Part shown: positions 25,796 to 34,498 of the stretch, one piece after another
Layout: every line of letters begins with the position of its first letter
Position numbering within the stretch: position 1 is the stretch's first letter
NCBI RefSeq assembly: GCF_003130795.1
Contig: NZ_CP029353.1
Location: forward strand, 62,001 to 126,000
DNA: 64,000 nucleotides
Source of the DNA: Azospirillum thermophilum
GTDB lineage: Bacteria; Pseudomonadota; Alphaproteobacteria; Azospirillales; Azospirillaceae
Direction of reading: 5' to 3'
Notes under the pieces: model-generated
Told to the model about the DNA's origin: nothing
The model's database searches: none
The model's input: only the letters and a program-made list of their open reading frames with translations
Made by a program: the position numbers and the translations under genes

Positions 25796-26101
25796 ATGCC
25801 GGTCAAACCGGGGCGAGGCGGTGAGATGGGCGAGATGCCGCGGCCTGCGGACGCCCGCGGCACGCTCGGCGGCCGTGGCGGCGGCGCCGGCTCCAACGAA
25901 GCCGATGTCGGTGAAGCCTTGTCCTCATTGATTGCATTGTGCGAGCGCGTCATCGCGGAGAAGCTCCGGGCCGGCGCGGATGCGGCCGCGCTGGAGGACG
26001 CCCTGGCGGTGCTCAAGACGCGGCTCTCTGCCGTCGTGCGCCTGTCAGGAGAAGGCACCGATGGTGAGGACGCCACGGCGAGATCCGGGACTGAGTTGTA
26101 G
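25796..26101 (+). CDS. Small hypothetical protein
   Basis: A 101-residue frame with ATG at 25796 behind a GTGAGGAG ribosome site. The first 35 residues are Gly/Pro-rich and disordered. The remainder (EALSSLIALCERVIAEKLRA then AALEDALAVLKTRL) is amphipathic helix. No family is recognised. It follows the chemotaxis-like genes in the same direction and could be an accessory to them, which is inference from position alone. Confidence 0.5.
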   Translation: MPVKPGRGGEMGEMPRPADARGTLGGRGGGAGSNEADVGEALSSLIALCERVIAEKLRAGADAAALEDALAVLKTRLSAVVRLSGEGTDGEDATARSGTEL

Positions 26102-26407
26102 AGCGCCACAGTCGCGGCGTCGCGCGACGTCCCGCCCTCGTGGATGTCAGCGGGCGTCCGCACGCCACTCCGTTTCCGGGTGCCGCCACGCTCCAGCTGT
26201 TCCAGACCAGCGCCTGTGTCCGAAGGAGCGCGGCGGGCTCATCGGCGCGTAGCCAGCACCTCGGACGCGCCGTCCCCGAGGGCAACCTCTTGTCGGCCGG
26301 CCGGAGTTCGGGGAAGGTCGGGGAATGATGACATTCCAAATGGATTTGCTTATTCTGCGCCGCCGGCTCCGTCTCGGTGACCGATCCGGCAACACCGAAG
26401 AACCATC
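26102..26407. other. Intergenic region upstream of the GGDEF-hemerythrin gene
   Basis: About 300 bases with no supported gene. GC falls towards the right end (26320-26360), where a promoter for the next gene would lie; no confident boxes were assigned. Confidence 0.35.
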
Positions 26408-28021
26408 ATGCTTCAAGCCCTTCACACTGGGACGCTCAGCGTGACCGCCGCCATGGTCATGACGGCGGTGGCCGCTTTGATGGTCCTGATCAGCGCAACC
26501 AGAAAATCATACCCCGGCTTTCGCCTTCTTTCGTTGGGGCATGCGCTTCTCGCCATCGGTTTCATTCTATCGGCTTTCCGGGATGGCGTGCCTTCTTGGT
26601 TGCCAGTCATCGTGGCAAACTATCTGATTCTCACAAGTGCGGCTTTAAAGTTCGACGGTATCTGCCTGTTCTACGACGGGTGGTCCGCGCGCTCCAGCAC
26701 CATAAATCATGCTGTTTCCGCCGTGGCAACGCTCGTTCTTGGTTACTTTCTGTACATCGACCCCAACATCAATGCCCGCATAACGGCCGTCAGCTCGGCA
26801 TATTCCGTCATTCTGGCCCGCACCGCCGCTGTCCCCTTCCGCCAAAAGAAAATCGAGATATCGGCGGTGGACTGGGTGATCCCTTTCGCTCACTCTCTGC
26901 TGATTGTGATTCTGGGGTGGCGCACCTACATGGCCGCGACAAGCGATCAGATCATTGACTTCATCAACGGCGATTTGCTTTTCAGGCTGACACTCATGGC
27001 GGCCATATTGGCTGCGTTCATGAGCTTTGCAGCATACCTCATGTTGGCCCATCGCCGTATTGAACGCGAACTGATCGAAGCCCGGAACCAAGCGGAAACC
27101 CTGTCACGCACGGACAGTCTGACCGGCTGTTGGAACCGGCGGCACTTCGAAGAGCAGTTGCAGCGCGAGTTCGAGCGCGCGGCCCGTTATGGAACCGCGG
27201 CCTCCCTTCTCATCTTTGACATCGACCACTTCAAAGCCGTGAACGATGGACACGGGCACGACATCGGCGACGTGGTGCTCGAGGAGGTGGCCGGGCGGAT
27301 GCGGCATTCGTTGCGTGCAACCGATCTGCTCTGCCGATGGGGGGGTGAGGAATTCGCCATACTTGTTCCGACCCCGCTCCCCAAGGCGCGTGCCCTCGCT
27401 GAGAAAATCCGAGCCCGGATCGCCGAAGAGCCCGTCGCTCCGGTCGGTTCGGTGACGGTCAGTGCCGGCGTTGCCGAGCTTGAGCCAGGTGAAAGCACGG
27501 AGCGCTGGATGCGCCGGGCGGACCGGGCGTTGTACCGCGCCAAGGCGTTGGGCCGCAACCGCGTCGAACAAGACCCAGGCGAAGAGAGCGTGGGTTCCTT
27601 GGACCGTTTGCAATGGTCGGCCAGCTTTCACAGCGGAGAACCCGCGCTGGACGCTCAACACAAAAGTCTCTTCGAGATCACCAATCGCCTCATGGCCGTC
27701 GGCTCTGATGACACATCACATGCAGCGGCCGCTGCCATCTTCGATGTGCTGTCGGACGACTTGCGGCGTCATTTTGCCTATGAGGAAAGCCTGCTCGTCA
27801 GGATCGGCTACAAATATATGGACGCGCACAAGGCCGAGCATGAGCGACTGCTGTCACTGATAGGCAGCATTATTGCCCGCCACGAGGCTGGACTTGTAAG
27901 CACAGCGGACGCGGCTCACGCGATTTCCAAGGACGTGATCTTTGGGCACATACTGTCTGAGGATAGAAATTACTTCTCGGCGCTCTGCGACGCGGCCGAA
28001 AAAAGCGCATCGACCGTCTGA
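26408..28021 (+). CDS. Membrane diguanylate cyclase with C-terminal bacteriohemerythrin domain
   Basis: A 537-residue protein. About seven hydrophobic helices fill residues 1-220. A GGDEF domain follows (TDSLTGCWNRRHFE, DIDHFKAVNDGHGHDIGD, active loop WGGEEFAIL), so c-di-GMP synthesis is expected. Residues about 395-530 form a bacteriohemerythrin domain with the di-iron ligands in place: DAQH, RRHFAYEE, DAHKAEH and GHILSED. Reversible O2 binding there would tune the cyclase. The N-terminal membrane half has lower GC than the flanks, a sign of separate origin or membrane codon bias. Confidence 0.9.
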   Translation: MLQALHTGTLSVTAAMVMTAVAALMVLISATRKSYPGFRLLSLGHALLAIGFILSAFRDGVPSWLPVIVANYLILTSAALKFDGICLFYDGWSARSSTINHAVSAVATLVLGYFLYIDPNINARITAVSSAYSVILARTAAVPFRQKKIEISAVDWVIPFAHSLLIVILGWRTYMAATSDQIIDFINGDLLFRLTLMAAILAAFMSFAAYLMLAHRRIERELIEARNQAETLSRTDSLTGCWNRRHFEEQLQREFERAARYGTAASLLIFDIDHFKAVNDGHGHDIGDVVLEEVAGRMRHSLRATDLLCRWGGEEFAILVPTPLPKARALAEKIRARIAEEPVAPVGSVTVSAGVAELEPGESTERWMRRADRALYRAKALGRNRVEQDPGEESVGSLDRLQWSASFHSGEPALDAQHKSLFEITNRLMAVGSDDTSHAAAAAIFDVLSDDLRRHFAYEESLLVRIGYKYMDAHKAEHERLLSLIGSIIARHEAGLVSTADAAHAISKDVIFGHILSEDRNYFSALCDAAEKSASTV

Positions 28022-29009
28022 TCCGGATCAGAGCGGGTCGGGGATGCGTGACGCCTGACGACGGGCGGACTGGGTCCAGAATGCCCGTTGGTCCCACGGC
28101 CGCCGGGCGAGCTGACCATGACAACGCCGCCCGCGTTCATCGCCTGGGCGCGGGTGGCCACGGGCGGCAACGCCCCAACAGTTCGGCTGGGCTGAGCGCG
28201 TCCGGCAAGCAATTTCGTAGGCGAAGGGAGCCTTGCGCGCTCGGGCCGCCGCTCCGGACAGCCCGAATGGCCGGCTTATGGTCAAACGGTTCCCCCGGTT
28301 TCCTGGGACGTTCCAGGGGGCGGCGCAGCGGTTCCGCCCACCACGCCGCCAAGGGGATGTGCCTGTCTGTCGGCCGCGTGGTCCGGATCATCGGCTTCGG
28401 GATGAGATCGTCCCAACCGAAGCAACGTGCACGCGTCCTGGGGAGAACCGCCACGCCGGTTTGAGTGCGCCTCCGTTCATGGAACGTCGGTCCAGGGTGG
28501 CCGGATCCACGCGCGCCGGCCATCTGGACGTTCGACCATCGCGTGGGCTTCACCCTCCTTCCCCGCCGCCCGGATCAGGCGGACGGTTGCCGAACCGGGG
28601 GATGATGGCACGCGGTGGTCCGGCCGCCGCACGATGATCCCGCCAGATCAGGGTCAACGTGTCAGCCGCCACCGAACCCGTGTCTCACGGGTGGGGCGGC
28701 GTGGTCAGCGCACAGGCCCCCTTGCGCACGATGGTTTTGCCGGCTGACGCCGACTCTTGTGATCCGGTGCCGGCATAGGCCGGCGCCGGCTCCCTTGTGG
28801 GGGAAAGAGGGCGTTGCCGCTCTCTCCCCCGCGAGGGCCGCCTGTTGCCGGGCAGGGCCGCCGGCTCAGGGCACGGCACGTGCCCCTCGCCCAGGCAACC
28901 CGGCCCGGCGCGCCGTCCCTCGCCCCCCACTCACCCACCGCTCGCGCGGCCCCGGGAAGCAGCAGCGGCAGTGCTGCTGCTTCGCAGCTTCAAGAGAGGG
29001 AAGTGAACC
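28022..29009. other. Long non-coding stretch upstream of the ParB-like gene
   Basis: Nearly 1 kb with only short overlapping frames on both strands and no recognisable gene or ribosome site. It may contain decayed sequence. The hairpin at 28799-28830 is the only structured element I could define. Confidence 0.4.
28799..28830 (+). promoter_or_regulatory. Imperfect hairpin in the ParB-like gene leader
   Basis: GGGGGAAAGAG (28799-28809) pairs with CTCTCTCCCCC (28820-28830) with one mismatch; the loop GGCGTTGCCG can extend the stem. There is no T tract, so a factor-dependent stop or leader structure is more likely than an intrinsic terminator. Confidence 0.35.
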
Positions 29010-30791
29010 ATGAGCACCCAGCAAGTTCCCCTGTCCCAGCTTCTTCCGCCGACATCCAACCCGCGCAAGCGCATCGACCCCGCCGGCATCGAGGGGCTTG
29101 CGTCCTCCATCCGAACCGACGGCGTGCTCCAGAACCTCGTGGTGCGGTGCCTCAAGGGCGACCGCTTCCGCGTCGTGACCGGCGAGCGCCGCTACCGGGC
29201 CTTGAAACTGCTGGAGAGCCGGGGCGAGATCGGCGCCGACTACCGGGTGCCGGTCGAGGTGCGGCACGGGCTGAAGCCCGCCGACGCCCGGCGGATCGCC
29301 CTGGTGGAGAACGTGCAGCGCGAGGATCTCGACGCCATCGACGAGGCGGACGGCTTCGCGGCCCTGCTCCAGAAGGGCGCCACGCTGGACGACGTGGCGG
29401 CGCAGACGGGTTTGAGCACCACCACGGTGAAGCGCCGGCTCGCGCTGGCCGGGCTGTGCGCCGAGGCCAAGCAGGCGGTGCGCGAGGGCTCCATCGGGCT
29501 CGGCATCGCCGAGGCGCTGACGCTGGGCACCCACGAGCAGCAGCGGCGCATCCTCGCCGACATCGAAGACGGCATCTGGTTCGACGCCGACGATGTCCGC
29601 GCCCGGCTCATCGAGGAGAAGCCGTCCGTCGCCATGGCGGTGTTTCCGCTGGAGCGCTACAGCGGCACCGTCACCGCCGACCTGTTCGCGGAAGCCGAAG
29701 CCACCTACTTCGATGACGCCGAGCAGTTCCACGCCTTGCAGCGGCAGGCGGTGGAAGAGATGGCGGCGGAACGGGCGAAAACCGCTGCCTTCGTGGACGT
29801 GTTCGACACGCATGGGGTGCCGTGGTGGCACTACCGCGCGGCGCGGGATGGGGAGAGCGGCGGCGTGGTGATCAACCTGACGCCCGCCGGCCGGGTCGAG
29901 GTGCGCGAGCGCTTGGTGCGCCATGAGGTGCAGCGCGCCGTCGCGGCCGAGACGCGGGAGAGCCCGCTGACGGTGCGTCGGGAGCGCTCGGAATACCCGT
30001 CCTGGCTGGTGCGCCACATGGCCGCGCACAAGACGCTGGCGGTGCAGACGCTCCTGGTCGCCGCCCGGCGCACGGCCAAGCGGGTGGCCGTGGTGCTGCT
30101 GATGCGGGGTGTCGACGGTCATCACGGCCGGGTGTCGGTGGAGGCGCACCCCGCCTTGGCGCTGTTCGCGGGCGAGGACGGCCGCCCCCGCAGCCACGAC
30201 GCCGTCGAGGCCGCGGCGGCGTACTTCGAGCGCCTGCTGGGCCTGGAGCCGGCCGGGGACGACGAACCGACCTACGGGCCGCGCAGCCGGGGCGCCTGGG
30301 AGCGGCTGGTCGGGGATCCGAAGGACGGCGCCGACCTGTACGAGCGGGTCAAGCGGCTGAGCGACGAGGACCTGGATGGCCTGCACCTGCTGCTGACCAT
30401 TCTCGCCTTCGGCCAGGGCGACCTGGACGCCATCGATCGCGGCGACAGCCTGTTCAACCGGGTGGCCCGCGACCTCGGCGCCGACATGCGCGACTGGTGG
30501 CGGCCGGACGAGACGTTCCTGGGCGGGCGCACCCGCGACCAGCTCAGCGCCATCGCGGTGGAGAGCGGCGCCGCCGCCACTCTGGGACGGCTGTCGGATT
30601 ACAAGAAGGCGGGTCTGGTCGCCGCTCTAGCGAAGCACTTCGAGCGCTCCGCCGCGGTGCCGGACGGCGCCCCGGACTGGCAGGTCAAGGGCCGCGACTG
30701 GCTGCCCGACGCCATGCGGTTCGGTGCCGAACCGGATACGGAAGGCGACACCACGCCGGATCGCGCGCCGCCGGCCCTTGCCGCTGAATGA
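29010..30791 (+). CDS. ParB-like plasmid or island protein
   Basis: A 593-residue ParB/Spo0J-family protein. The N-terminal domain (about 5-95) starts VPLSQLLPPTSNPRKRIDPA and has the CTP-binding GERRYRAL motif. A helix-turn-helix follows (ATLDDVAAQTGLSTTTVKRR). The remaining 400 residues are the long C-terminal region found in ParB-like proteins of plasmids and integrative elements, which differ from chromosomal ParB. No parA lies next to it, so a role in gene regulation or element maintenance is as likely as segregation. AGAGAGGGAAG before the start is a good ribosome site. Confidence 0.85.
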   Translation: MSTQQVPLSQLLPPTSNPRKRIDPAGIEGLASSIRTDGVLQNLVVRCLKGDRFRVVTGERRYRALKLLESRGEIGADYRVPVEVRHGLKPADARRIALVENVQREDLDAIDEADGFAALLQKGATLDDVAAQTGLSTTTVKRRLALAGLCAEAKQAVREGSIGLGIAEALTLGTHEQQRRILADIEDGIWFDADDVRARLIEEKPSVAMAVFPLERYSGTVTADLFAEAEATYFDDAEQFHALQRQAVEEMAAERAKTAAFVDVFDTHGVPWWHYRAARDGESGGVVINLTPAGRVEVRERLVRHEVQRAVAAETRESPLTVRRERSEYPSWLVRHMAAHKTLAVQTLLVAARRTAKRVAVVLLMRGVDGHHGRVSVEAHPALALFAGEDGRPRSHDAVEAAAAYFERLLGLEPAGDDEPTYGPRSRGAWERLVGDPKDGADLYERVKRLSDEDLDGLHLLLTILAFGQGDLDAIDRGDSLFNRVARDLGADMRDWWRPDETFLGGRTRDQLSAIAVESGAAATLGRLSDYKKAGLVAALAKHFERSAAVPDGAPDWQVKGRDWLPDAMRFGAEPDTEGDTTPDRAPPALAAE

Positions 30792-30800
30792 GCCCTCGCC

Positions 30801-30823
30801 GCCGCTCCCCGCGCGGGAGCGGC
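30801..30823 (+). terminator. Hairpin between the ParB-like gene and the next gene
   Basis: GCCGCTCCC (30801-30809) and GGGAGCGGC (30815-30823) form a perfect 9-bp stem with a 5-base loop, followed by GCTTTCC. The T stretch is weak, so termination may be partial. It begins 10 bases after the stop codon. Confidence 0.6.
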
Positions 30824-30858
30824 GCTTTCCCAACACCTGCCAAGAGACGAGGTGTGCC

Positions 30859-31491
30859 ATGGCGAGGATATCCCGCCGTACTTTGCTGGTTGGCGCCGCC
30901 GCGACCCCGGCGTCCGCCTTGTTGGACTCGGCCCCTGTGGTCGGGAGTGAAGACCCCGCCGTCGCGCTGTGGCGGCAATGGCGCGCGGCGTGCGCCGCCG
31001 CGGACGCGGCGAACGCTGCCGCCAGCCGGATCGAGGCCGATCTGATCGCGCGGGTCGGACCGCCGCGCGTGCTGTGCGCCGTGCGGCGCATGGAGGTGCC
31101 CGGCGGACCAGCGGTCGAGGCGCCCCTGTACGCATCGAGCGAGGCCGACATCGACCGGGCCGTCGCCCGGGGGCTCGTCCCGGACGAAGCGGCGGACGCT
31201 CTGAAGGCGGACTTGGCGGCGCGCCGCGCGCGGTGGGCCGCGGCATGCGCCGCGAGCGGCCTGGAGGCTGCGGCCGAACGGGAGGACGAGGCGGCGCGCC
31301 GCGCCGACGCGCTCGCCGCCGCTCTCGAACGCACGCCCGCCGCCTCCCCGGCCGGGCTCGCCGCGAAGCTCGCCGTGGCCGCCAACCTCTGCGAGCCCGC
31401 CGGCGGCGGCCGGGGCGAGCCGCCCTGGGCGCTGATCGTGGCGGCGCTGTCCGACCTGGACGCCCTGATGCTCGCGCCGCCCCGCGCCTGA
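30859..31491 (+). CDS. Small exported protein of unknown family, paralogue of 38614-39228
   Basis: A 210-residue product from ATG 30859 with a twin-arginine-like leader ([17 protein letters not shown]), suggesting Tat export. The body is almost wholly helical and Ala-rich: [18 protein letters not shown], then [14 protein letters not shown], and a C-terminal [14 protein letters not shown]. The same blocks occur in the same order in the protein encoded at 38614-39228, so the two are paralogues. No enzymatic motif is visible. Such Ala-rich proteins occur repeatedly in this kind of genome but their function is unknown to me. Confidence 0.65.
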   Translation: MARISRRTLLVGAAATPASALLDSAPVVGSEDPAVALWRQWRAACAAADAANAAASRIEADLIARVGPPRVLCAVRRMEVPGGPAVEAPLYASSEADIDRAVARGLVPDEAADALKADLAARRARWAAACAASGLEAAAEREDEAARRADALAAALERTPAASPAGLAAKLAVAANLCEPAGGGRGEPPWALIVAALSDLDALMLAPPRA

Positions 31492-31815
31492 AGCCGGGAC
31501 CCGGGCCGGTTCCCCGGCCGGCCCGGGCTCCCAAGAGCGCGGGCATGGGCGGGCATGGTGAGACGGACACCAAGCCGGAGGGCGCCGCCCCCGAAGGCAG
31601 TGTCCGTGGGCCGGCAATCGTCGCGGCTCCCGCACGGAGCAGACTTGCGCCACCAACAAGGACCAGCGAAGGTTCCTTGGTGTGCAGACATCAACCAGGA
31701 CGGGCAAAGGTTTGGCCCGTCGCAGCACCGTTCACGAAATCATCACGATTGCACCACCAAAATGACGCGGCCCCATCGGGCACGGCGATGCGGCCGGACG
31801 AAGCTGGGAGGATGC
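31492..31815. other. Intergenic region with strong hairpin
   Basis: About 320 bases without a gene. Immediately after the preceding stop, CCCGGGCCGG (31500-31509) and CCGGCCCGGG (31518-31527) form a 10-bp GC stem with an 8-base loop and no T tract, probably a transcript-end structure. The rest is featureless to me apart from the chemoreceptor ribosome site at its right end. Confidence 0.45.
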
Positions 31816-33503
31816 ATGCGCCTTCTGAAGGATCTTCCGATCTCGCGCAAGTTCGGCCTTGTGGTGACCGTGCTGGCGCTGGTCGCTCTGGCCATCGCGG
31901 CGTTGGGCGTGCAGGCGATGCGCACCTACGACGGGTACGTCGCGGCGATCGCCAACGCGTCCGCCCGCGCTCTGGCGGGCGAGCGGATGAACGGCCTGGT
32001 CTGGCGGTGGTGATGGACTCGCGCGGCATCTACATGGCCCGCGATGCCAAGGAGGCGGAGAAGTACGCCCCGGCCCTGCTGGCCAACCTGGCCGCCATGG
32101 AGCGTCTGATGCAGGAATGGACGGCGATCACCCCCGCCGCGGAACGCCCCCGCCTCCAGGAGATCACCGTTAAGGTGCGCGAGTTCATCGCCTTCCGCAC
32201 CGAACTGGTCCGCCTCGCCCGCACAGTGGCCACCGCCGACGCCCGTGCCTACGGCGACAACGACGCCAACCGCGCCAACCGGCAGGCGCTGAACGTCCGG
32301 CTGCAGACGCAGGCGGCGGCCGACAACGCCGGCATCGCCCGGCTCAGCGCCGAGTTGGAAGCGTTCCAGGCCGTCATGAAACGGCTGCTCATCGCGGTAC
32401 CGGCGGTCGGCATCCCACTGGCCATACTGCTGGCCAGCGTGCTGGCGATCCGCATGATGGTCAACCCGATCCGCCGCATGACGGCGGCCATGCAGGAACT
32501 CTCCGCCGGACGGCTGGAGGCCGCGGTGCCCGATGCCGCGAGCGGCGATGAGATCGGCGCGATGGCGCACGCTTTGTGCGTCTTTCGCGACGCCATGCGG
32601 CGCTCCCTCGATCTCGCACAGGAGCAGCGACGCACGGCGGAGGAGCGGCTGGCCCGCTCGCAGGCCATCGTCGCGCTGGCCGACCGCTTCGAGCGCGAAG
32701 CCGGCGGCGCGCTGAGGGCGGTGCGCACCTCGGCCGAGCGCATGCGCAGCACCGCCAGCGGTATGACCGCGACCGCCCAGGACACCAGCGCCCGCGCCGA
32801 GGACGTGGCGCGCGCGTCGGAGCAGGCCTTGGCCAACGTGCAGGCGGTCGCCGCCGCCACCGGGGAGCTGTCGGCGTCGATCGGCGAGATCGGCCGGCAG
32901 GTCGCCACCTCCACCGAGATCACCCGCCACGCCGTCGGCGAGGCGCGGCGCGCCGACCGGCAGGTGCACGGCCTGACCGCCGCCGCCGAGACGATTGGCG
33001 AGGTGGTGGAACTGATCGCCTCCATCGCCGGGCAGACCAACCTGCTGGCGCTGAACGCCACCATCGAGGCGGCGCGGGCCGGCGAGGCCGGCCGCGGCTT
33101 CGCCGTGGTGGCGAACGAGGTGAAGTCCCTGGCCACCCAGACGGCCAAGGCAACGGAGGAAATCTCGACCCAGATCGCCGGCATCCAGCGCGTATCCACC
33201 GAGACGGCGGCGGCGATCCGGTCCATCGGCGAGGTCATCCACCGCATCGACGGCATCGCCACCGCCATCGCCTCGGCCATCAGGCAGCAGGAGGCCGCGA
33301 CCGGCGCGATCGACTGCAACATCCAGCAGGCCGCGCAGGGCACCGAGCGGGTGAGCGCCACCATCGGCGGCGTCAACGCCGCCGCCCGCCAGACCGACGC
33401 CGCTGCGCGCGAGGTTCTGGACGCCGCCTCCAGCCTGTCGGCGCAGGCCGATGCGCTGCGCGGCTTGGTGCACGGCTTCCTGGACGGCGTAAAGGCCGCA
33501 TGA
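31816..33503 (+). pseudogene. Chemoreceptor gene split by a frameshift
   Basis: The first frame (ATG 31816, GGGAGG upstream) gives [20 protein letters not shown], the first membrane helix, and ends at TGA 32011-32013 after ERMNGLV. The next frame continues coherently as [20 protein letters not shown] through a ligand domain, a second helix (about 32380-32460), HAMP, and a signalling domain with [20 protein letters not shown]. Adding one base near 32001-32006 restores one protein of about 560 residues. The stop overlaps an ATG (TGATG), so reinitiation could make a receptor lacking helix 1. Either decay or a sequencing indel. Confidence 0.85.
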
Positions 33504-33607
33504 CGCGCGTGCCCTCCCGCCCCGGCCCGCGCGCCGCCGACCGCCCCCAGCGGCGTGGGAAGGCTGCCGCCCGGCGCCGCCAGCAAACGACCGAGGAGAC
33601 CCGTTCG

Positions 33608-33943
33608 ATGCGTCAGCTTCCGATCGACTGCCGAATCCTGTTGCCTGGCCCCGACGGCGCCGTCACGGTGCTCATCGACATCCTGGCCGGAGCCGACACC
33701 GGGGTCTGGTTGCGCGCGCAGACGGGACACGGTCCCCGCAGGCGCCATTGCGGCGCGGCCGTGTGGCGGCGCGGTCGCTGGTGCTCCGTCGCAAGCGGTC
33801 CGGGGTTCCAGCCGGGCGCCGTGCTGCGCGATGCCCTCACTCGAGGATCGTGGGTGAAGGCGCCGCCACCGCAGAGTGCCGGGAGCGTTCTGGCGCTGCT
33901 GCGTTCCGTGGCCGCCCTCATCCCGGCCGACGCGCCCCGCTGA
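33608..33943 (+). CDS. Small hypothetical protein after the chemoreceptor
   Basis: A 111-residue frame with ATG at 33608 and GAGGAGA (33591-33597) at good distance. The sequence starts RQLPIDCRILLPGPDGAVTV and contains a basic stretch (GHGPRRRHCGAAVWRRGRW), with a helical C-terminus. No family is recognised. It is in the same direction as the receptor and could be co-transcribed. Confidence 0.5.
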   Translation: MRQLPIDCRILLPGPDGAVTVLIDILAGADTGVWLRAQTGHGPRRRHCGAAVWRRGRWCSVASGPGFQPGAVLRDALTRGSWVKAPPPQSAGSVLALLRSVAALIPADAPR

Positions 33944-34262
33944 CCGCCGCTCCGGACGGTGCGGCCGGGCAGACCTTTTCCCTCCCCTGAACACGGTCAT
34001 GCGTGTTCGGGGGCGGATCGACCGGGCACAGCCTCCGGCGGCTGGAACCGAACGGTGTGGCGCGCGCTCCCTTGGCGGCGGCATTCGGCCTTTGGACAGC
34101 CCGTCATGGCTGTCAGCGCCCGCCCTGCGCTCGTCGTTCCGCAAGCCCGTCCGACGGCGAGCGGTCGCCGCTGGCCGGCGTCCGCCCCAGCGTCGTTCCG
34201 CGGCCGCCGTCTTGGACCGCGTCTCGTGCGCCGCGCGGACGGCATCGAGGCGATGCCGTCCC
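33944..34262. other. Convergent intergenic region
   Basis: About 320 bases between two convergent small genes. No supported frame or clear terminator seen. Confidence 0.35.
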
Positions 34263-34460
34263 TCACCCTTCCGGGGAGCCGGGCGGTGGACGCGGGGCCT
34301 CGGCAAAACCCGCGATCAGCCGCGCCCACCGCAGCGCTTCGGCCTCATCGTCGGGCGCGAGGAACGGAAAGATCCGCCGCAGCGCGGCCAAGGCGGCCGG
34401 GCCGCTCTCGGCAACGGCGGCCCGGATGGTTCTGGCTTCGTCCTCGGTAACCATGAACAT
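34263..34460 (-). CDS. Small hypothetical protein downstream of the hemerythrin chemoreceptor
   Basis: A 65-residue product from ATG 34460 (ATG 34454 is an alternative): VTEDEARTIRAAVAESGPAA then LRRIFPFLAPDDEAEALRWA, a compact helical protein ending in a Pro-rich tail. It starts 38 bases after the stop of the receptor gene on the same strand, so it is probably in that transcript. No family is recognised; the ribosome site is weak. Confidence 0.5.
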   Translation of the reverse strand: MFMVTEDEARTIRAAVAESGPAALAALRRIFPFLAPDDEAEALRWARLIAGFAEAPRPPPGSPEG

Positions 34461-34498
34461 GGTCGGTGTTCCGCTGCTGATGATCCGCGTGGCGGTGT

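Noticed and set aside
28866..30386. A 506-codon minus-strand frame
   Set aside because: Antisense to the ParB-like gene.
32249..34306. A 685-codon minus-strand frame
   Set aside because: Ser/Ala-rich mirror of the chemoreceptor signalling domain; no start signal.
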